Source of the DNA: Nageia nagi
Taxonomy: Eukaryota > Pinophyta
DNA length: 64,000 bases
NCBI GenBank assembly: GCA_050084985.1
Contig: JBITNC010000001.1
Location: 194,742,001-194,806,000, forward strand
Direction of reading: 5' to 3'
Positions 1 through 11,900 of this stretch are shown one piece after another. A model generated the notes under the pieces. It ran no database searches. It had not been told where the DNA came from and saw only the letters and a list, made by a program, of their open reading frames with translations. The translations under genes were made by a program, and so were the position numbers. Position 1 is the first letter of the stretch, and each line of letters starts with the position of its first letter.

Positions 1-45
1 ATATCTCTATCTGTGTCAAAATATTTTTATTGTTTGGGGTTGCAG

Positions 46-721
46 AGCGGGGGCCCTTCATGGGATGTTACTTTAGGGCGAAAGGACTCGAGAACAGCAA
101 ACTTCGATGAAGCCAACAAAAAAATTCCATCGCCTTTATCAGACGTGGCCACGCTTATCTCTGCTTTTGAGGACAAAGGACTCACTGCCCAGGATATGGT
201 CGCACTTTCAGGTACCAGTAGACTCGCTTACTTTCCATAATCATACGATTCTATTTTATGTATAACAACAAACTAACATAAGGAGAAATTTTCATTCAGG
301 CGCCCATACTATAGGGTTTACCCGTTGCTCAGTATTAGAGTCATTCGTATTTAATCGAAGTGACGGAGATGGAGACTCAGCCATTAATACATCATTGCTA
401 CAAGATCTACAAGGAGGATGCGCTAGAAATGGGGATGGAGGATCAGGGGATCCGGTTGCGCCTCTTGATTATGTTTCGCCGTTACGTTTTGATAACTACT
501 ATTTTTCAAATTTGAAGGAGAACAAGGGCGTATTTCGGTCTGATCGAGTGCTAGCTTCAGCTTCATCTTCAGCCTCCACGAGGAACATTGTTGAAGCGTT
601 CACTTTCAATCAATATGGCTTCTTCGAGAGCTTCAAGCGCGCGATGATAAAAATGAGCAACATCGCCCCTCCTAATGGAAATCAACTCGAAATACGGAAA
701 AACTGCAGAATGGTGAACTAG
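46..721 (+). CDS. class III peroxidase, last two exons (5' part outside window)
   Basis: Secretory plant peroxidase (heme enzyme using H2O2 to oxidise phenolics in the cell wall or vacuole). Two exons are visible: 46-211 after a TTGCAG acceptor, and 300-721, separated by an 88-bp GT-AG intron (212-299) in phase 1. The splice rebuilds the proximal-heme motif GAHTIGFTRC, with the ligand His codon at 305-307. Upstream, GGPSWDVTLGRKDSRTA is the classic substrate-channel block. Downstream come GGC, PLRFDNYYF, GVFRSDRVL and the C-terminal Cys in EIRKNCRMVN, then TAG at 719-721. About 195 residues are present against 310-340 for the family, so the signal peptide, distal His and first two exons lie left of the window. 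Intron positions match the family's usual last two introns. No frameshift or stop is seen. The exact paralogue and substrate cannot be told. Confidence 0.95.
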
Positions 722-918
722 AAAGATACTGAGCTTATGCAATCCTCCACTGTCCTGCCCAGCTTCAAAAGTATAGATGTATATTACGGACGTAAATTCA
801 TAGATAATGGACATTACTATTTATATAGTATATCAATTCAGTATCCAAATGTAGAGTAGAAAAGAGAGAGAAAGTATATTAATGTCTAAGGTAGATCAAC
901 AATTGTTTATAGTTAAAA

Positions 919-959
919 AATAAAATATGTTAATATTTAATTGTTGAAAAGGGAATAAA
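919..959 (+). promoter_or_regulatory. candidate polyadenylation signals of the peroxidase gene
   Basis: AATAAA occurs at 919-924 and again at 954-959, about 200-240 bases after the stop codon. This is a reasonable 3' UTR distance for plants, but the motif is cheap in such AT-rich DNA. Confidence 0.35.
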
Positions 960-1042
960 GGTAATTTTTAAATATGCTTTAGATGAGCTTAATTGTTGAA
1001 AAGAGAATACAAGTAATTTTTAAATATGTTTTAGTTGGACTT
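939..1042 (+). repeat. 52-bp tandem duplication after the peroxidase gene
   Basis: Two adjacent units (about 939-990 and 991-1042) share AATTGTTGAAAAG, TAATTTTTAAATATG and TTTTAGTTG/TTTAGATG. They differ at a handful of positions. One unit carries the second AATAAA. Confidence 0.75.
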
Positions 1043-1469
1043 CAAATTTGAGTATGTATGATGAGATAAATGGAACCAAAAAGTTTGAGAAGGTAAATGA
1101 TGACATACATTTAAAATCTAAATTTTTAACGTTCTTGAAAATTATAGTGATACTTAATTTTTAAGGTGTGATTTGGGGTTGTAGAGGTCACTTCATGTCC
1201 ATATGATAGATTAAAAATAGATGCTCCAATATGTTTATATCTAGTTTGATAATAAGGGTAAATTATATTATCAAAACATAGGGTTTTAGTTCAAGTCCAA
1301 AAAATCAGTTACAAAAATTGTTTTCCATATATGGAAATCACTACCTAGCTATACTTGGTGGTAGCAAAAAAAATTCATACATATTCTTAAAATGTAGCTA
1401 AAACCCATCAAATTATAGTCAAAACTATTAACAAGTTACTACAGAAAGTAATACTATTGATAAACTACA
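1043..1469. other. AT-rich spacer, no feature seen
   Basis: No open frame, RNA gene or repeat boundary was recognised between the peroxidase 3' flank and the start of the retrotransposon-derived block. Confidence 0.6.
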
Positions 1470-3084
1470 TAACTACTTAGCATAGGTTTTCTTAGCCCCT
1501 TTCTTCTTTAGAGCTACTTTCCTATGCATTTTCTTCAACTTTGCTTTGGTCTGCACCTTTAACTAAAGAACTGAAGAGTTAGATTTAGGAACTAGTTGCT
1601 CATCTGAGACCCAAGCCAAAGGTGTGATGTTTAGTTGCTTGTTGATCTTCTCCTTCTTAACAGACCTACGAGCCTTTTTTCCTATCCTCTTTTTGAGTAG
1701 AACTTTTTCCTTCTTTGGATGAATTTTTTTTTGCGATCTAAGTAGACTTAGTTTACATTGGTGCTAAGATAGGGGTCTTCTAAGGTTTTTCAACATCCTA
1801 TGTTGCTTATGGCCAAACTATTAGTGCCAAATTTATATTCCCCCCTTTCGTATGAATCTCCCCTAGGTCCTTGGCCTTCTGGGAAGTTGGGCTACCTTTT
1901 ATACTAATTTCTTTTTCCTTTAATTCCACCTCAACTTTTGGTGTCGAGAATTTAGTCACCTTACCTTCTTGAACATCCTCTTGAGCCTTGTTGTGAGGAT
2001 ACAAAGGCTCAAGTATACTTTGATTTGGCTTATCAATCATTTCCTTAAATGTGTTCAAAGATGGGACAAGGTTATTTATTCCAATATGAGGGGTAGGGGA
2101 CTAATTACTCTCCTTAGGCTAAAATGGCTCAGGTGAAGACTCTTTTGGGATACTTTTGTCCTGGACATGCACGATGTATTCAACCTCCATACTAGCCTTT
2201 GCTTTCTTAGCCATAGATTTCTAGGATCGAATGACCATTCTTTGGATGCTTGAAGGAGTTGATGTCAATCCCTTCTTTAGGAACTCATATGTCTTCTTGG
2301 GGGTCTTAGCCTTCATCTCCTTGCTTCTCTACTAATTTCCTAAGTTATCAATCCATTCCTTCCTGCTTCTTGCTATATTGGGAGGGGTTTGTGATTTTGC
2401 CTCTCTACTCTTTTGCTTTTCCTTACCAATTTTCATTGGGAAAGCTTTTCTAGATTATTCTCCTTCAATGGGTTTATTGAATTTAATTTTCTTTCCTAGA
2501 GCTTCAAGCATCATCTTCCTATATATAAATGTGATGATACCTAAGTATCTCATTTATTTTTCCTCCGTATTTCATACCTATTGTAAAAAAATCTTAATTG
2601 ATTTACCTAAAAAAAAGGGGAAATATACCTGAAACTCCTCTCCTTTCTTAAAATGATACATTAAGATAATATATCTCCCGTACATCATAAAGTAATTAAT
2701 GATCCATTTAACAACTCAATTCCATGGCATATGAAGGCTCTCTCTATCAATCCCTATACCTTTCCTAGTAATCTCTTTCCCTAGGTTGAAAAATGCTTAA
2801 ATTTCTTTAGGTTTCATTTTGGAATTACACTTAAATATTTTACCATCTAGGCTTAGAGAATTGGATTCAATGATGGCACCCATAATTAAATTTACCCTAA
2901 TCAAATCAATTTCTACCCAACCATTATTGAAGCTAGCAATAATAGTATCTTCTATCATCGAATTACGATGTTGAAAATTTATGATATAGCGATGCACTTC
3001 AACATTATCCATTATGTCCCAAAATTCCCTATCACCTTGGACCTCCCTGTAATTTCTTGACTCGACCATGCTACTCTTACCCAT
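1470..3084 (-). pseudogene. LINE-A downstream ORF ('ORF3-like'), decayed
   Basis: Read on the - strand from a Met codon at 3084, this stretch is largely open: 95 codons to 2797, more in the same or neighbouring frames, and 83 codons at 2058-1807. The front half looks globular (FWDIM, NGWVEIDLIRVNL, YHFKKGEEFQVYF). The rear half is very rich in Lys, Glu and Ser, like a nucleic-acid-binding tail. It lies just after the zinc-binding tail of the LINE-A reverse transcriptase, and a similar block follows the LINE-B RT tail at 25815-27480 (shared pattern HFK-x-GDE/GEE and a Lys-rich end). It is not LINE-A ORF1, which is found at 7.2-8.3 and 19.4 kb. No named domain was recognised. It could instead be ORF1 of an adjoining second LINE. 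Confidence 0.45.
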
Positions 3085-3429
3085 AGTTGCAGAGTGACTA
3101 ATTGCATGTAATTAAAATGGGGATGGAAATAGAAACAAAAATAGAAGAGATGGTGATGAAGGAAAGATTAAGTAATAATTCCAATGTATGCCACCTTTCA
3201 GAAACCTACCTTGAAGTTTGTTTCTATCATAGAGTGGCCAATGCCACACTATCACATCCATCGGGCCATAAATGAATAGAGGATGAATGTGATTGAGGTT
3301 TGATTTATCAAAGTTGATGATCCCATCATCCTTTCATGCTCCAATATGAAGACTTCACATCATTCATACATTTAGAAGCTCCTTCCATCACCAATCACTA
3401 TGATGGGGATAAACTCTAAGAGGAGTTGG
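3085..3429 (-). other. LINE-A intergenic stretch between RT tail and downstream ORF
   Basis: About 350 bases with no clear coding signal, lying between the end of the RT C-terminal region and the Met codon of the downstream ORF. Confidence 0.4.
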
Positions 3430-6400
3430 CATCAAAAAGTATATGAGTCAGCATCCTTGGTGGGTCTAACTAGATGCAATAATCTATATTTTCAATTAGG
3501 AATCTTAAGCAATATTTTCAAGCTCTACTAGTGTCTCGATTATGTTCCTTAAAGAGCCTATCATTATATTCTTTCCATATCATCTAATAGATATGGGGAG
3601 GGATCATAGCCCATATAAAATTAGATTTCTTGCTTTCATCTTCTAATCTTCATTATTTGATAGCATCTGCTAGGTTGAATAGGGTGAATTGATGGTGATG
3701 TAGGCTAGAATTCACTATACCCCATAAGTCCTTAGTGTAATCACAATGGAGGAAGATGTGCTCCAAATATTCTTCTTTATTTTCACATAGAACACACGTA
3801 TTAGGAAAGCTCATACCTTTCCTCTTTAAAACTTTGTTGGTGTGAATTCTTCTTAATACTACTTCCTAGAGGACATTAGCAATTTTGGGGATTAGACCCA
3901 TGATCAAAATGATATTCTATAGCCACTTTTGAGGGTCCCTAAGAAAATAATTTTGGAATACTCCACCTTCTTTCCCTTTTCATCAATCTAGTGTAAGTAG
4001 TCTACTTTTTGAGTGGGGTACAACAAAATTCTTTCCAATTTTTGGAGGAGTTTTGCTCTTAACTCATGAAGCTAGGGATCATTAGTTTAAGGGATGCACC
4101 ATCGAACCTTATTATCTAATTGAAGGAGATAGTTATCCACTCTAAGGCTAACTTTGGTCTTAGCCCATATCATTAATGGATTACATTCTTGTTCATTTTC
4201 CAAGGAGGTGGGGCCAATTCATATTTCATCCCAAAATAAAGTAGTATGTCCAGTATTAACTTCTCAAATGGCTTTAGCTACCATAGTATCCATCATTTCA
4301 AGTAATCCATTCTAAAAGGATGATACTTTTGGGGGATTACTTAAACTAACCAAACTATTATTTCCCTCCAAGTACTTCCATATGCAAATTTTTGATCCAC
4401 TTTCTATCTTGATTTTGATATAGTTTCCATGCCAATTTTAGTCGCATTGCTTGGTTGATGGTTCTAAGTTTCTTGATTCCCAAACCTCCTTTTGCTTTCT
4501 TTATACAAACCATATTCCAAGCAACAAAGGCTATCCTTTTCTTTTCATCCTCACTAGTTCAAATAAATCTTTTACAAATTTGGTCACTTGTTTCTGTAGC
4601 TAATGTCAACATTTTAGAAATAGTTACCATATAATCTAGGATGGTTTGGAGAGAATATTTTGCATGTTGAATTTTACCTACCAAACTTAGTAAAGAGTTC
4701 TTCCATATAGCCATTTTATTATTCAATCTATCAAGGACCTTATTCCATAAACCTCTTTGGAATCTACCCTTAAATAATGTCATACAAAGGTAGATATCAG
4801 GGAGAGTTCCTATTTGACATTGGAAGATCTAGGAAATTCCTCAAATTTTACATGAGGGTGTATTGAATAAGTAGATATTGATTTTTTCATAGTTGATTTT
4901 TTGGTCAAAATCCATTTCATATTTATCCAATATTAACTTTATAATTCAAGCTTCTTTAATACTATCTTTCTTGACTAGAATGGTATCATCAATGAATTAA
5001 TGATGTGTTATAGGAGAGCAATTATGATCAAGTTTGATTCTCATGATGAATCCCATTTGTATAGCTCTCTTTAGTGATATTCCAAGAGCCTCAACCATTG
5101 TGATGAATAAATAAGGTGACAAGGGGTGTCTTTATCTCAGTCCCTTTGGTGGAATTGAAAAAACTTGTTGCTTCACCATTAACTAAGACTTAGAAAGTGG
5201 TTACTGATATACATTTATTAACCCATGTTCTCCACTAACTCTAAAATCCAAATCTTTCTAGTAGTTGGTCTAGAAGTTTCCATGAAACTCACATGTAAGC
5301 CTTTTGCATATCTAGTGTTATAATCATGGCTTCTTCTATTAAGGATTCTGTAGAATGTAGGATCTCATGTATTAGAATTATGCCATTAGAAATTTTTCTA
5401 TGCCTTATGAAGCCATCTTGTTCCACAAAAATTATTTTTGAAAGAAATTTTGCCATTCTATTTACAAGTAGATTTGCAATGATTTTGTAGATCATATTAT
5501 ACAAACCAATAGGCCTGAAGTTCTCCAAATTAGTATCTCCTTGAAATTTAGGAATAAGAGACATAAAGGTGGAATTCCAAATTTTCATAAGGGTGTTATG
5601 TATTTGTAATTCCTATACTACTTTTATGATATCATCTCCAAAAAATGTTCCAAAATTGATAAAGGAATCAAGATGAAAACCTATCAAGACCTAGGGTCTT
5701 ATCTTTTTCCATCATCAGAATTGTGGATGTGATTTCATCTTCAATGAAAGGAGTAGCAGTTTCTTATTATCATCATTGCTAATCAGTAGTGGCATGTTCT
5801 CTAGAAGCTCTCTAGTTGTATTTTGGTCTTTTGTGATGTTTTTTTTTGTAGAATGAGATTGTAAGGTCTTTTATTTCAGTTTCATATTTAGTAAAGATTT
5901 TATTTTCTCTTTCCAAATTGGTAATTTTATTGAAGGATCTTCTTCTTAACATTGAAATGTTTAATAATTTTATGTTGTAGTCACCCTTTTTGATCCATAT
6001 AATTCTAGATTTTTGCTTCCAAAAGATTTCCTCCCTCTTGAGGATAAGTCAATATTGGTCTTTAAGGGAGTTTTCTTGGGCTATAGTCTCCTAGGATCAA
6101 CCTTGTCTTTGAATTATAGCTTCTATTAGATCCAAATCTCCTCTAATTTATGTTTTTTCTTTCTTATTGTGTTTAAAGCTATTATGGCTTCATAGTTTCA
6201 TATTTTCTTTCAAGATGCTTAGTTTCTTTTGAATTTGGAATATCTTTGTCCCCTTTACTTCAATGTTTTACCATTCTTCCACTTTTTCTTCCAATTATGG
6301 GTGAGTGATCCAGATAGCTTCAAAATTGAAGGGAGAACTCTTTTTTCTATACTAGGTGGCTTACAGTAGGAGGGGAGGGTGATCAAAGGCAATCTTAATT

Positions 6401-7069
6401 TATGCTAACAAGGCATAGTAAAAAAAAAAAAGTATCTAGCTAGGAAGAAGAACATACTTCTCTTTCAAGCTTGGTTTGAATGAGATCTTCCTCTATTGTC
6501 ATGTTTTTCTATGTGAATTTGGATCCTATTAGATCTAGATCAATTAGATTGTTAACATCCATTTTTTTTAAAGATTAGCAACATCACTATCTTTCTCTTT
6601 CCCTCCTTTGGATTTTTCATGGGGATGGAGAATTGTGTTAAAATCTCCCATGATGATCCATGGAATGTCAAAGAATAATAATTTTTTCTCAATTAGAAAT
6701 TTAAATACCCTCCATTTAATCGATTCATTGGGAGATTACATATTAGTGATTAGAAATTCAAAATTGTGTTCCATATTGGTAATTATAGTATAAATATACT
6801 ATTAGATTGATTTTTACAAAGATAGTTCTTGTGTTTCATTGTATTTGGGTCCCATGGAGCTATTAATCCTCCAAAAGATCCTTTAGGCTATTGCCATTAG
6901 GATTTAGCATTTTTTCACATCCTCCTTTTTGTATCAATTATACATCCTTCTTTTACTTTAGATTCTTGAATGAGTACCATGTTTGCTTTTTGGTCATACC
7001 AAATATCCTTGAAGGATATTTTCTTTCAAGGGCATTCAAGCCCTTAATTTTCCAAGATAGAATATTCAT
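3430..7069 (-). pseudogene. LINE-A ORF2: endonuclease / reverse transcriptase, broken
   Basis: ORF2 nicks target DNA and copies LINE RNA at the nick. It starts at 7069 with ILSWKIKGLNALERK, the usual beginning of an L1 apurinic-type endonuclease. FDHPPLLL near 6390 keeps the Asp-His of the SDH active-site block, and NFEAIWITHP follows. The RT shows NSTFMSLIPK, ENFRPIGLYNMIYKI and TLDMQKAY (5588-5289), then FIDDT near 4985-5000, which keeps the two catalytic Asp of YxDD. RKLRTINQAMR-type sequence and the 74-residue block at 4783-4559 give the thumb region. The zinc-binding tail CVLCENKEEYLEHIFLHC lies near 3725-3800, followed by MIWKEYNDRLFKEHN near 3590. Stops and frameshifts separate these pieces, so it is a pseudogene. 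Confidence 0.9.
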
Positions 7070-7169
7070 TAAGGACCTACATAGGCCCTTGGCCTCCACT
7101 TTGCCCTAGAGTGCATTATTTTCCATTAGCGATATCCTATTCAGTAAGACTACTTTTGATTTCTCCTAA

Positions 7170-8330
7170 ATATGGCCTCCATGAAGTCCAACATTTGGAG
7201 TCTTTTTAGTGTTCATAATATTTTAGGATGGGATATCCAATCCCATATTTTTGTGACACTAGCTATAGCTTAATTTTCTACATTCCTTGCTTATTTTATA
7301 ATCCTTTTTACTTCCTCTTCTCCATCTTCACCTTCAACCACCTCTACTACTTCCATATCTACTATATCATTTTATGAGAAATCATATTGGTATTCAATAT
7401 TTTCTCTACCATTTCCTTCTATAATTCTTAGCATTACTTAGGGATTTTTGCTAGTTAAAGTATTATTGATTTTGCTAGAGTCTTTTAGATTTTGTTTAGG
7501 AGTTTTTAGGGGGTTTTCATTGCTTATTTACTAAAATTCTTCTTATGTTTCTAACTCTTTTATTTTGGTCAATGTATTTATTTTGATTAAGATTTTTTGA
7601 TCTTGTTTGAGCTTATTTTTCCTCATCCCTAACTTTCTTCTATGAGAAATATTTCACATAGTGGTTGAAGCTTCTACAAATATTGCACTTAACTGGCAGG
7701 TTCTCATAAAAGATAGGTTGAATCCATTCCCTTTTATCTTCCATTTTTAATTGAATTGATTTCATCAAATGTTTAATGATGTTCAAATTAACTGTAAACC
7801 TAACATCAGTGAATTTTAGTTTTAGATGCATGGCTCTCTCAATTATAACTAATGATCTAATAGATTTGGCCACCCTTGCTATGACACTTGATGCCAAAAG
7901 GATGGATGAAGTCCTAGTAGTGAGACATAGGTAGGAATAAGATTAAAACTTTTTGTATCTAGTGAGAAAATTTTATCGAGCATTTCTTGATTACCAATCC
8001 TTTCTTTCCTAGAAACCATGGCCCTAGCTTGATCATATTCTATAGGTCTTATTTGAATTGGAATTTAAAATAAAGGAATTCCCTAGGGAGTGTCATGAGG
8101 GTAACTGGTATTTAGTACTCCATCTATCTCGAATCTAGCTATGAATAAGTTCTAGCAGTGGTCTAACCCCTACAAACCTACCGACTAGTGCATTCTTAAG
8201 ATTGCTTTCCTCAAAATCTATTATACTTTTTGGAATAGTGATGCTTAGCAAGTCTTTTGCAAATTCAAGTTTCAAAACCATGCTTATGGATTCCTCCATG
8301 AAAGGTTTCTCTTGCAATAGTATGCTATGC
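7170..8330 (-). pseudogene. LINE-A ORF1, RNA-binding protein, distal part
   Basis: The 8317-8135 stretch ends in NALVGRFVGVRPLLE, which resembles the DUF4283-like domain of plant L1 ORF1 proteins. The 7897-7640 stretch ends in a zinc-knuckle-like CNICRSFNHYVKYFS, in which the last Cys of the CX2CX4HX4C pattern has become Phe. A charged, Glu/Lys-rich tail follows down to 7170. The protein would coat LINE RNA. The reading frame continues upstream across the 11-kb insertion to a Met at 19416. Confidence 0.75.
8326..8330. repeat. target site duplication TATGC (left)
   Basis: TATGC directly precedes the TG of the left LTR and recurs at 19362-19366 directly after the CA of the right LTR. Confidence 0.93.
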
Positions 8331-9179
8331 TGTTACAATGAAAATAGAGCTGGAATGTAGAATAACATAAAATACAATTATTCTTAGATTTTCACTGAAC
8401 CTCAAATTATGTAAAATAGGTAGAAATGTTGTAATTGTAAATTGATATTGATTTTCAACTCAAACTACAATTTGCCCTTGGAAGGGACTTTTACAAATGC
8501 CATTTGTCAAAATGAAGGTATTAGATCTTCATTGTTTTTTATTTGCTTGCTTCTCTCCTTGATATGAACAACTTGTAAATCCTACACACATGCAAAAGAC
8601 AATAACATCAAAGCATCTATATATGACATGTATTAAATTGAAGCTAGCATAAAATAATAAAAGGTATGAGCTCACAAGATTTTGGTAGCATTACCCTACT
8701 TCAAAAATTGGGTCAAGATCGGGTCCCTATTGCTTTGTATTGGCTTGTATTTATAGATTTTAGGTGAGATGTTCCAAGGCTGGTAAGGGGAAGTGAAAAG
8801 CCCCCATAGGTCGTAACTAACCCCCTCTATCCACATCATCTTGGAAGAATGAAATGTTTCAACTTTCTCTTGCTATTTTGGTTTCTATTCAGCTATTACA
8901 GAGTCGCCAGCGATTACTAGGCGGATGTCGACGATCATCCCAAAACATTGGCATTTGTTTTGGGTCACCGACGACTGGTTTTCAATTTTTATAACAATAT
9001 TAACATGATCGCCAAATAGCTAATTTTTATCGAAAAGGGTTCATGTGACCACTCATTTTGCATGTACTCGATGAGAGCTATCCAATAATATGGTTTTTAA
9101 ACCTATTTTATATTGTCACAAAGAGTTATGATTATTCCAATGTTTACTAGTTAAAAAGGGACATTTTTAGGTGTCTACA
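8331..9179 (-). repeat. 3' LTR of the 11-kb element
   Basis: 849 bp, begins TGTTACAATG and ends GTGTCTACA. It pairs with 18513-19361. A CpG-bearing block at about 8895-9070 holds around half of all differences between the two copies. Confidence 0.95.
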
Positions 9180-9183
9180 TTTT

Positions 9184-9194
9184 GCCCCTTTTTT
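9184..9194 (-). promoter_or_regulatory. polypurine tract of the 11-kb element
   Basis: On the - strand this reads AAAAAAGGGGC followed by AAAA and the LTR start TGTAGAC, the expected plus-strand primer position. Confidence 0.8.
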
Positions 9195-9279
9195 GAATTA
9201 TCCATTAACGTATGCAAAGGATGATTCAAAAAACACTAATAAATTATATATGTATTTTATCATCTAGTGTTGTCATGAG

Positions 9280-11170
9280 GATATTCCTTGCCATGACTAA
9301 ATATGATCTTTTAACTTTTGCAATTGATACATTTTGAAAATGATATTGTAATACATCAAAACTACACTTGTGTCAATCTCCATACTGTGTGCTGTTTATG
9401 GTAGTTGCATGACAAGACTCTAGTTTGTCTTTGCATATCGAAGCGAGTATGTGATGGTAAGCTTATTTGATGTATACAATTTTGAGATAGTGATGTTGTA
9501 TATCAAAACTTCACTTGTGTTTATCTCCATACTGTGTGCTGTTTATGGTAGTTGCGTGACAAGATGCTAGTTTGTCTCCGCATGCTGAAGCGAGTATGTG
9601 ATAGGAAGCTTGTTTTGTATATACAAGTCATCTTTTATTTTTCTCTACTTTTGACCCAATAGAATGGGTTTCGTGATGGTCTTTTACATAAGTCTTTTAG
9701 AATCATATTGAGCATAAATATCTTATTTTAGATTATAGGTAATCCTAATTACCTTAACCATGAGTAGACATATAACTTTTGATTTTCTAATTAACAATGT
9801 CTTGGGCACATTTTAAGAGAGATGTAGCCATGGTCTTGCTATATGATCATAGGCTTACTTTGATTATGGTGCTGATCTTAGCATTATGGCCCCTTTTGAA
9901 CTGACTAATGATGTCAGTGACGATGATGATAGACTGTTCAAAAAACTAATGCATATTAGCTAGTGAACAAGTAAGATGAATGTACGAGTGATTCTAACCT
10001 TATTGTTTCAATCATTTATAGGTGAACATAAGGTTTGATTTTAGGTCATGGGAAATTGTATTTACCCTAATTATTCAAGTATGATTTCTTGAGCTTTGCA
10101 ATTGAAGTATTTTGAACACACATTGGTTGTACACCAAATAGGTACTAAGGGCTTGTTTTCATATATCATTACATAGGTGTATGGTGTTTATCCCAAAGGA
10201 ATGTATGGAGCCGAGTCAGGTATATGACATGAAGTCCCCTTTATGTGCACTGATTTGAATTTTGATTATTATATTTTACTCTAGAAAGGTAGGTTTTGTA
10301 AAAATCATTAGAATCATGCTTTTTGATGACTATGGTTTCTTGAATACATATAATCAATAAGTGATAACTAAACATGCATAACATAACATATGATTTGAAC
10401 TAGAAAGTTCATGATTCATTATAAGATCATAAACAATAAATGGTGCTTTGTCCTATCAAGGATTCATGATGAAATTGTTTATGATCGAGTTTGGATGTTT
10501 ATTTGGTTATCTTTTTTTTTTTTTTTAATGGCATGATGTGGTGAGCAAACATAGTCATGTATCTTAAGAAGATACAAACAAACTAATATGTTATCATTGT
10601 AGACTTATACAAATACCACTAGACTCATAAGTAGGTGATAATATACTTGAGGTTGGTAAGTGGTTAAGTCAAGACTCGTACACTTGAGTTTATCAACTTA
10701 TGTACGAATGTTTTAAATCTTGATTTTGTTGGTTGATGGTAGAGGCAAATGATTTTCTTTGGGTCATGGACAATCATAGTTGCCCCAAATTATGATCAAA
10801 CATAAACTTTTGAATTTTTGCAATCAAAGTATTTTGAAAATAAGTTCTACATTTTACTAAGTACTCATGCTTGTCTACAAATGCTATTTAATGGAACACT
10901 TTATTCCATAGGCTCTATGCCATTAGCATGTATGTGACGTGGAGTCCTTTCAAAGTAGATAACATTTTAATGTTTGATAATTCTACTATTTGCCCCAGCA
11001 GGATGGGTTTCATTATCATTTCTTGCAAAAATAATTAGAAACATATTTTTCCATGATTGGGGTTTTTTTGTTGAACAAGACTTGAAAACAAGACAAATGC
11101 ATTCTACTTCATTTATCGAGATGGTGATACAAAATCAAGTTTGTTACAAAGATCAACATAATGATAGATG
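9280..11170. repeat. degenerate tandem array, about 720-780-bp units plus a 147-bp duplication
   Basis: The same series (TTTGCAATTG, then TATTTTGAAAA, then GATGGGTTTC/AGGTAGGTTT and TTAGAA-CAT) starts near 9315, 10096 and 10816. Inside the first unit CTCCATACTGTGTGCTG recurs at 9378 and 9525, giving a 147-bp duplication with its flanking CGAAGCGAGTATGTGAT-like text. The array sits where RT-integrase would be expected. Confidence 0.75.
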
Positions 11171-11509
11171 ATATATATTATGTATTTTGTTATTCATTCT
11201 TAAGAAATTTAAAAGCATGATTATTAAACTTTAATCATGAACTTACTTTGGTGTGCTACACATTGATGGTGTATCTCTAAGTTTGAATAAATACTTTGAT
11301 TGTTGTTATTAGTTTTATTGTTATTTCAATCATCGATGTTGATTTTGATATTCTTAAAAATCTTCAAATTTAAGGATAATGATTCGAAAAATTGTAGTAT
11401 TAGATTGTATCATTTACCAAACTTGGCTACTAATACTTTTTATTTTATGATAACATGTACAAAGGATATGGAACAAGATGTAACACACATTCAATTTATG
11501 GGTAGATGA

Positions 11510-11900
11510 TAATGAATGGAAAGGGGAGAAGAACATCGACTTCCAATTCAAAGGGAAGAGCAATTTCTTACTCTTGATCCCAAGGAATGATGGAAGCTAT
11601 TAAATTTAATGATGTTCTAAGAGGGTGAAATGAATGGAATATGATAGGTAAAGAATATTGACTTCCAATTCAATGGGAAGAACAATTTCTTATTCTTGAT
11701 CCCAAAGAATAATGGAAGCTATGAAATTTAACAATGTTCTAGGGTTGACTTTTATCAATCTACTAAGGGCAATTTCTTGCTTTAACTTGTAGATAAGAAT
11801 AGAAGCAAAAAGGTTTTAACAACAATAATTTTGACTCCCATACTAATGGGGAGAGTAATTACTTGCTCTTTTTCTCAAATAATATGGAAGCACCTCCAAT
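11510..11900. repeat. 122-bp tandem repeat, two clear units and a worn third
   Basis: GACTTCCAATTCAA-GGGAAGA-CAATTTCTTA-TCTTGATCCCAA recurs at 11538 and 11660. A more diverged copy (GACTCCCATACTAATGGGGAGAG) lies near 11833. Confidence 0.8.

Larger units (their letters stand above)
3430..8330 (-). mobile_element. LINE-A (L1-type non-LTR retrotransposon), main part
   Basis: ORF1 remnant (8330-7170), endonuclease (7069-6200) and RT with C-terminal zinc-binding tail (5700-3430) occur in that order on the - strand, the standard plant L1 arrangement. Its first bases lie beyond the 11-kb insertion, at 19362 onward. Its 3' side may extend to about 1470. Many stops make it inactive. Confidence 0.85.

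Noticed and set aside
569-814. 81-codon - strand open stretch
   Set aside because: Antisense shadow of the last peroxidase exon.
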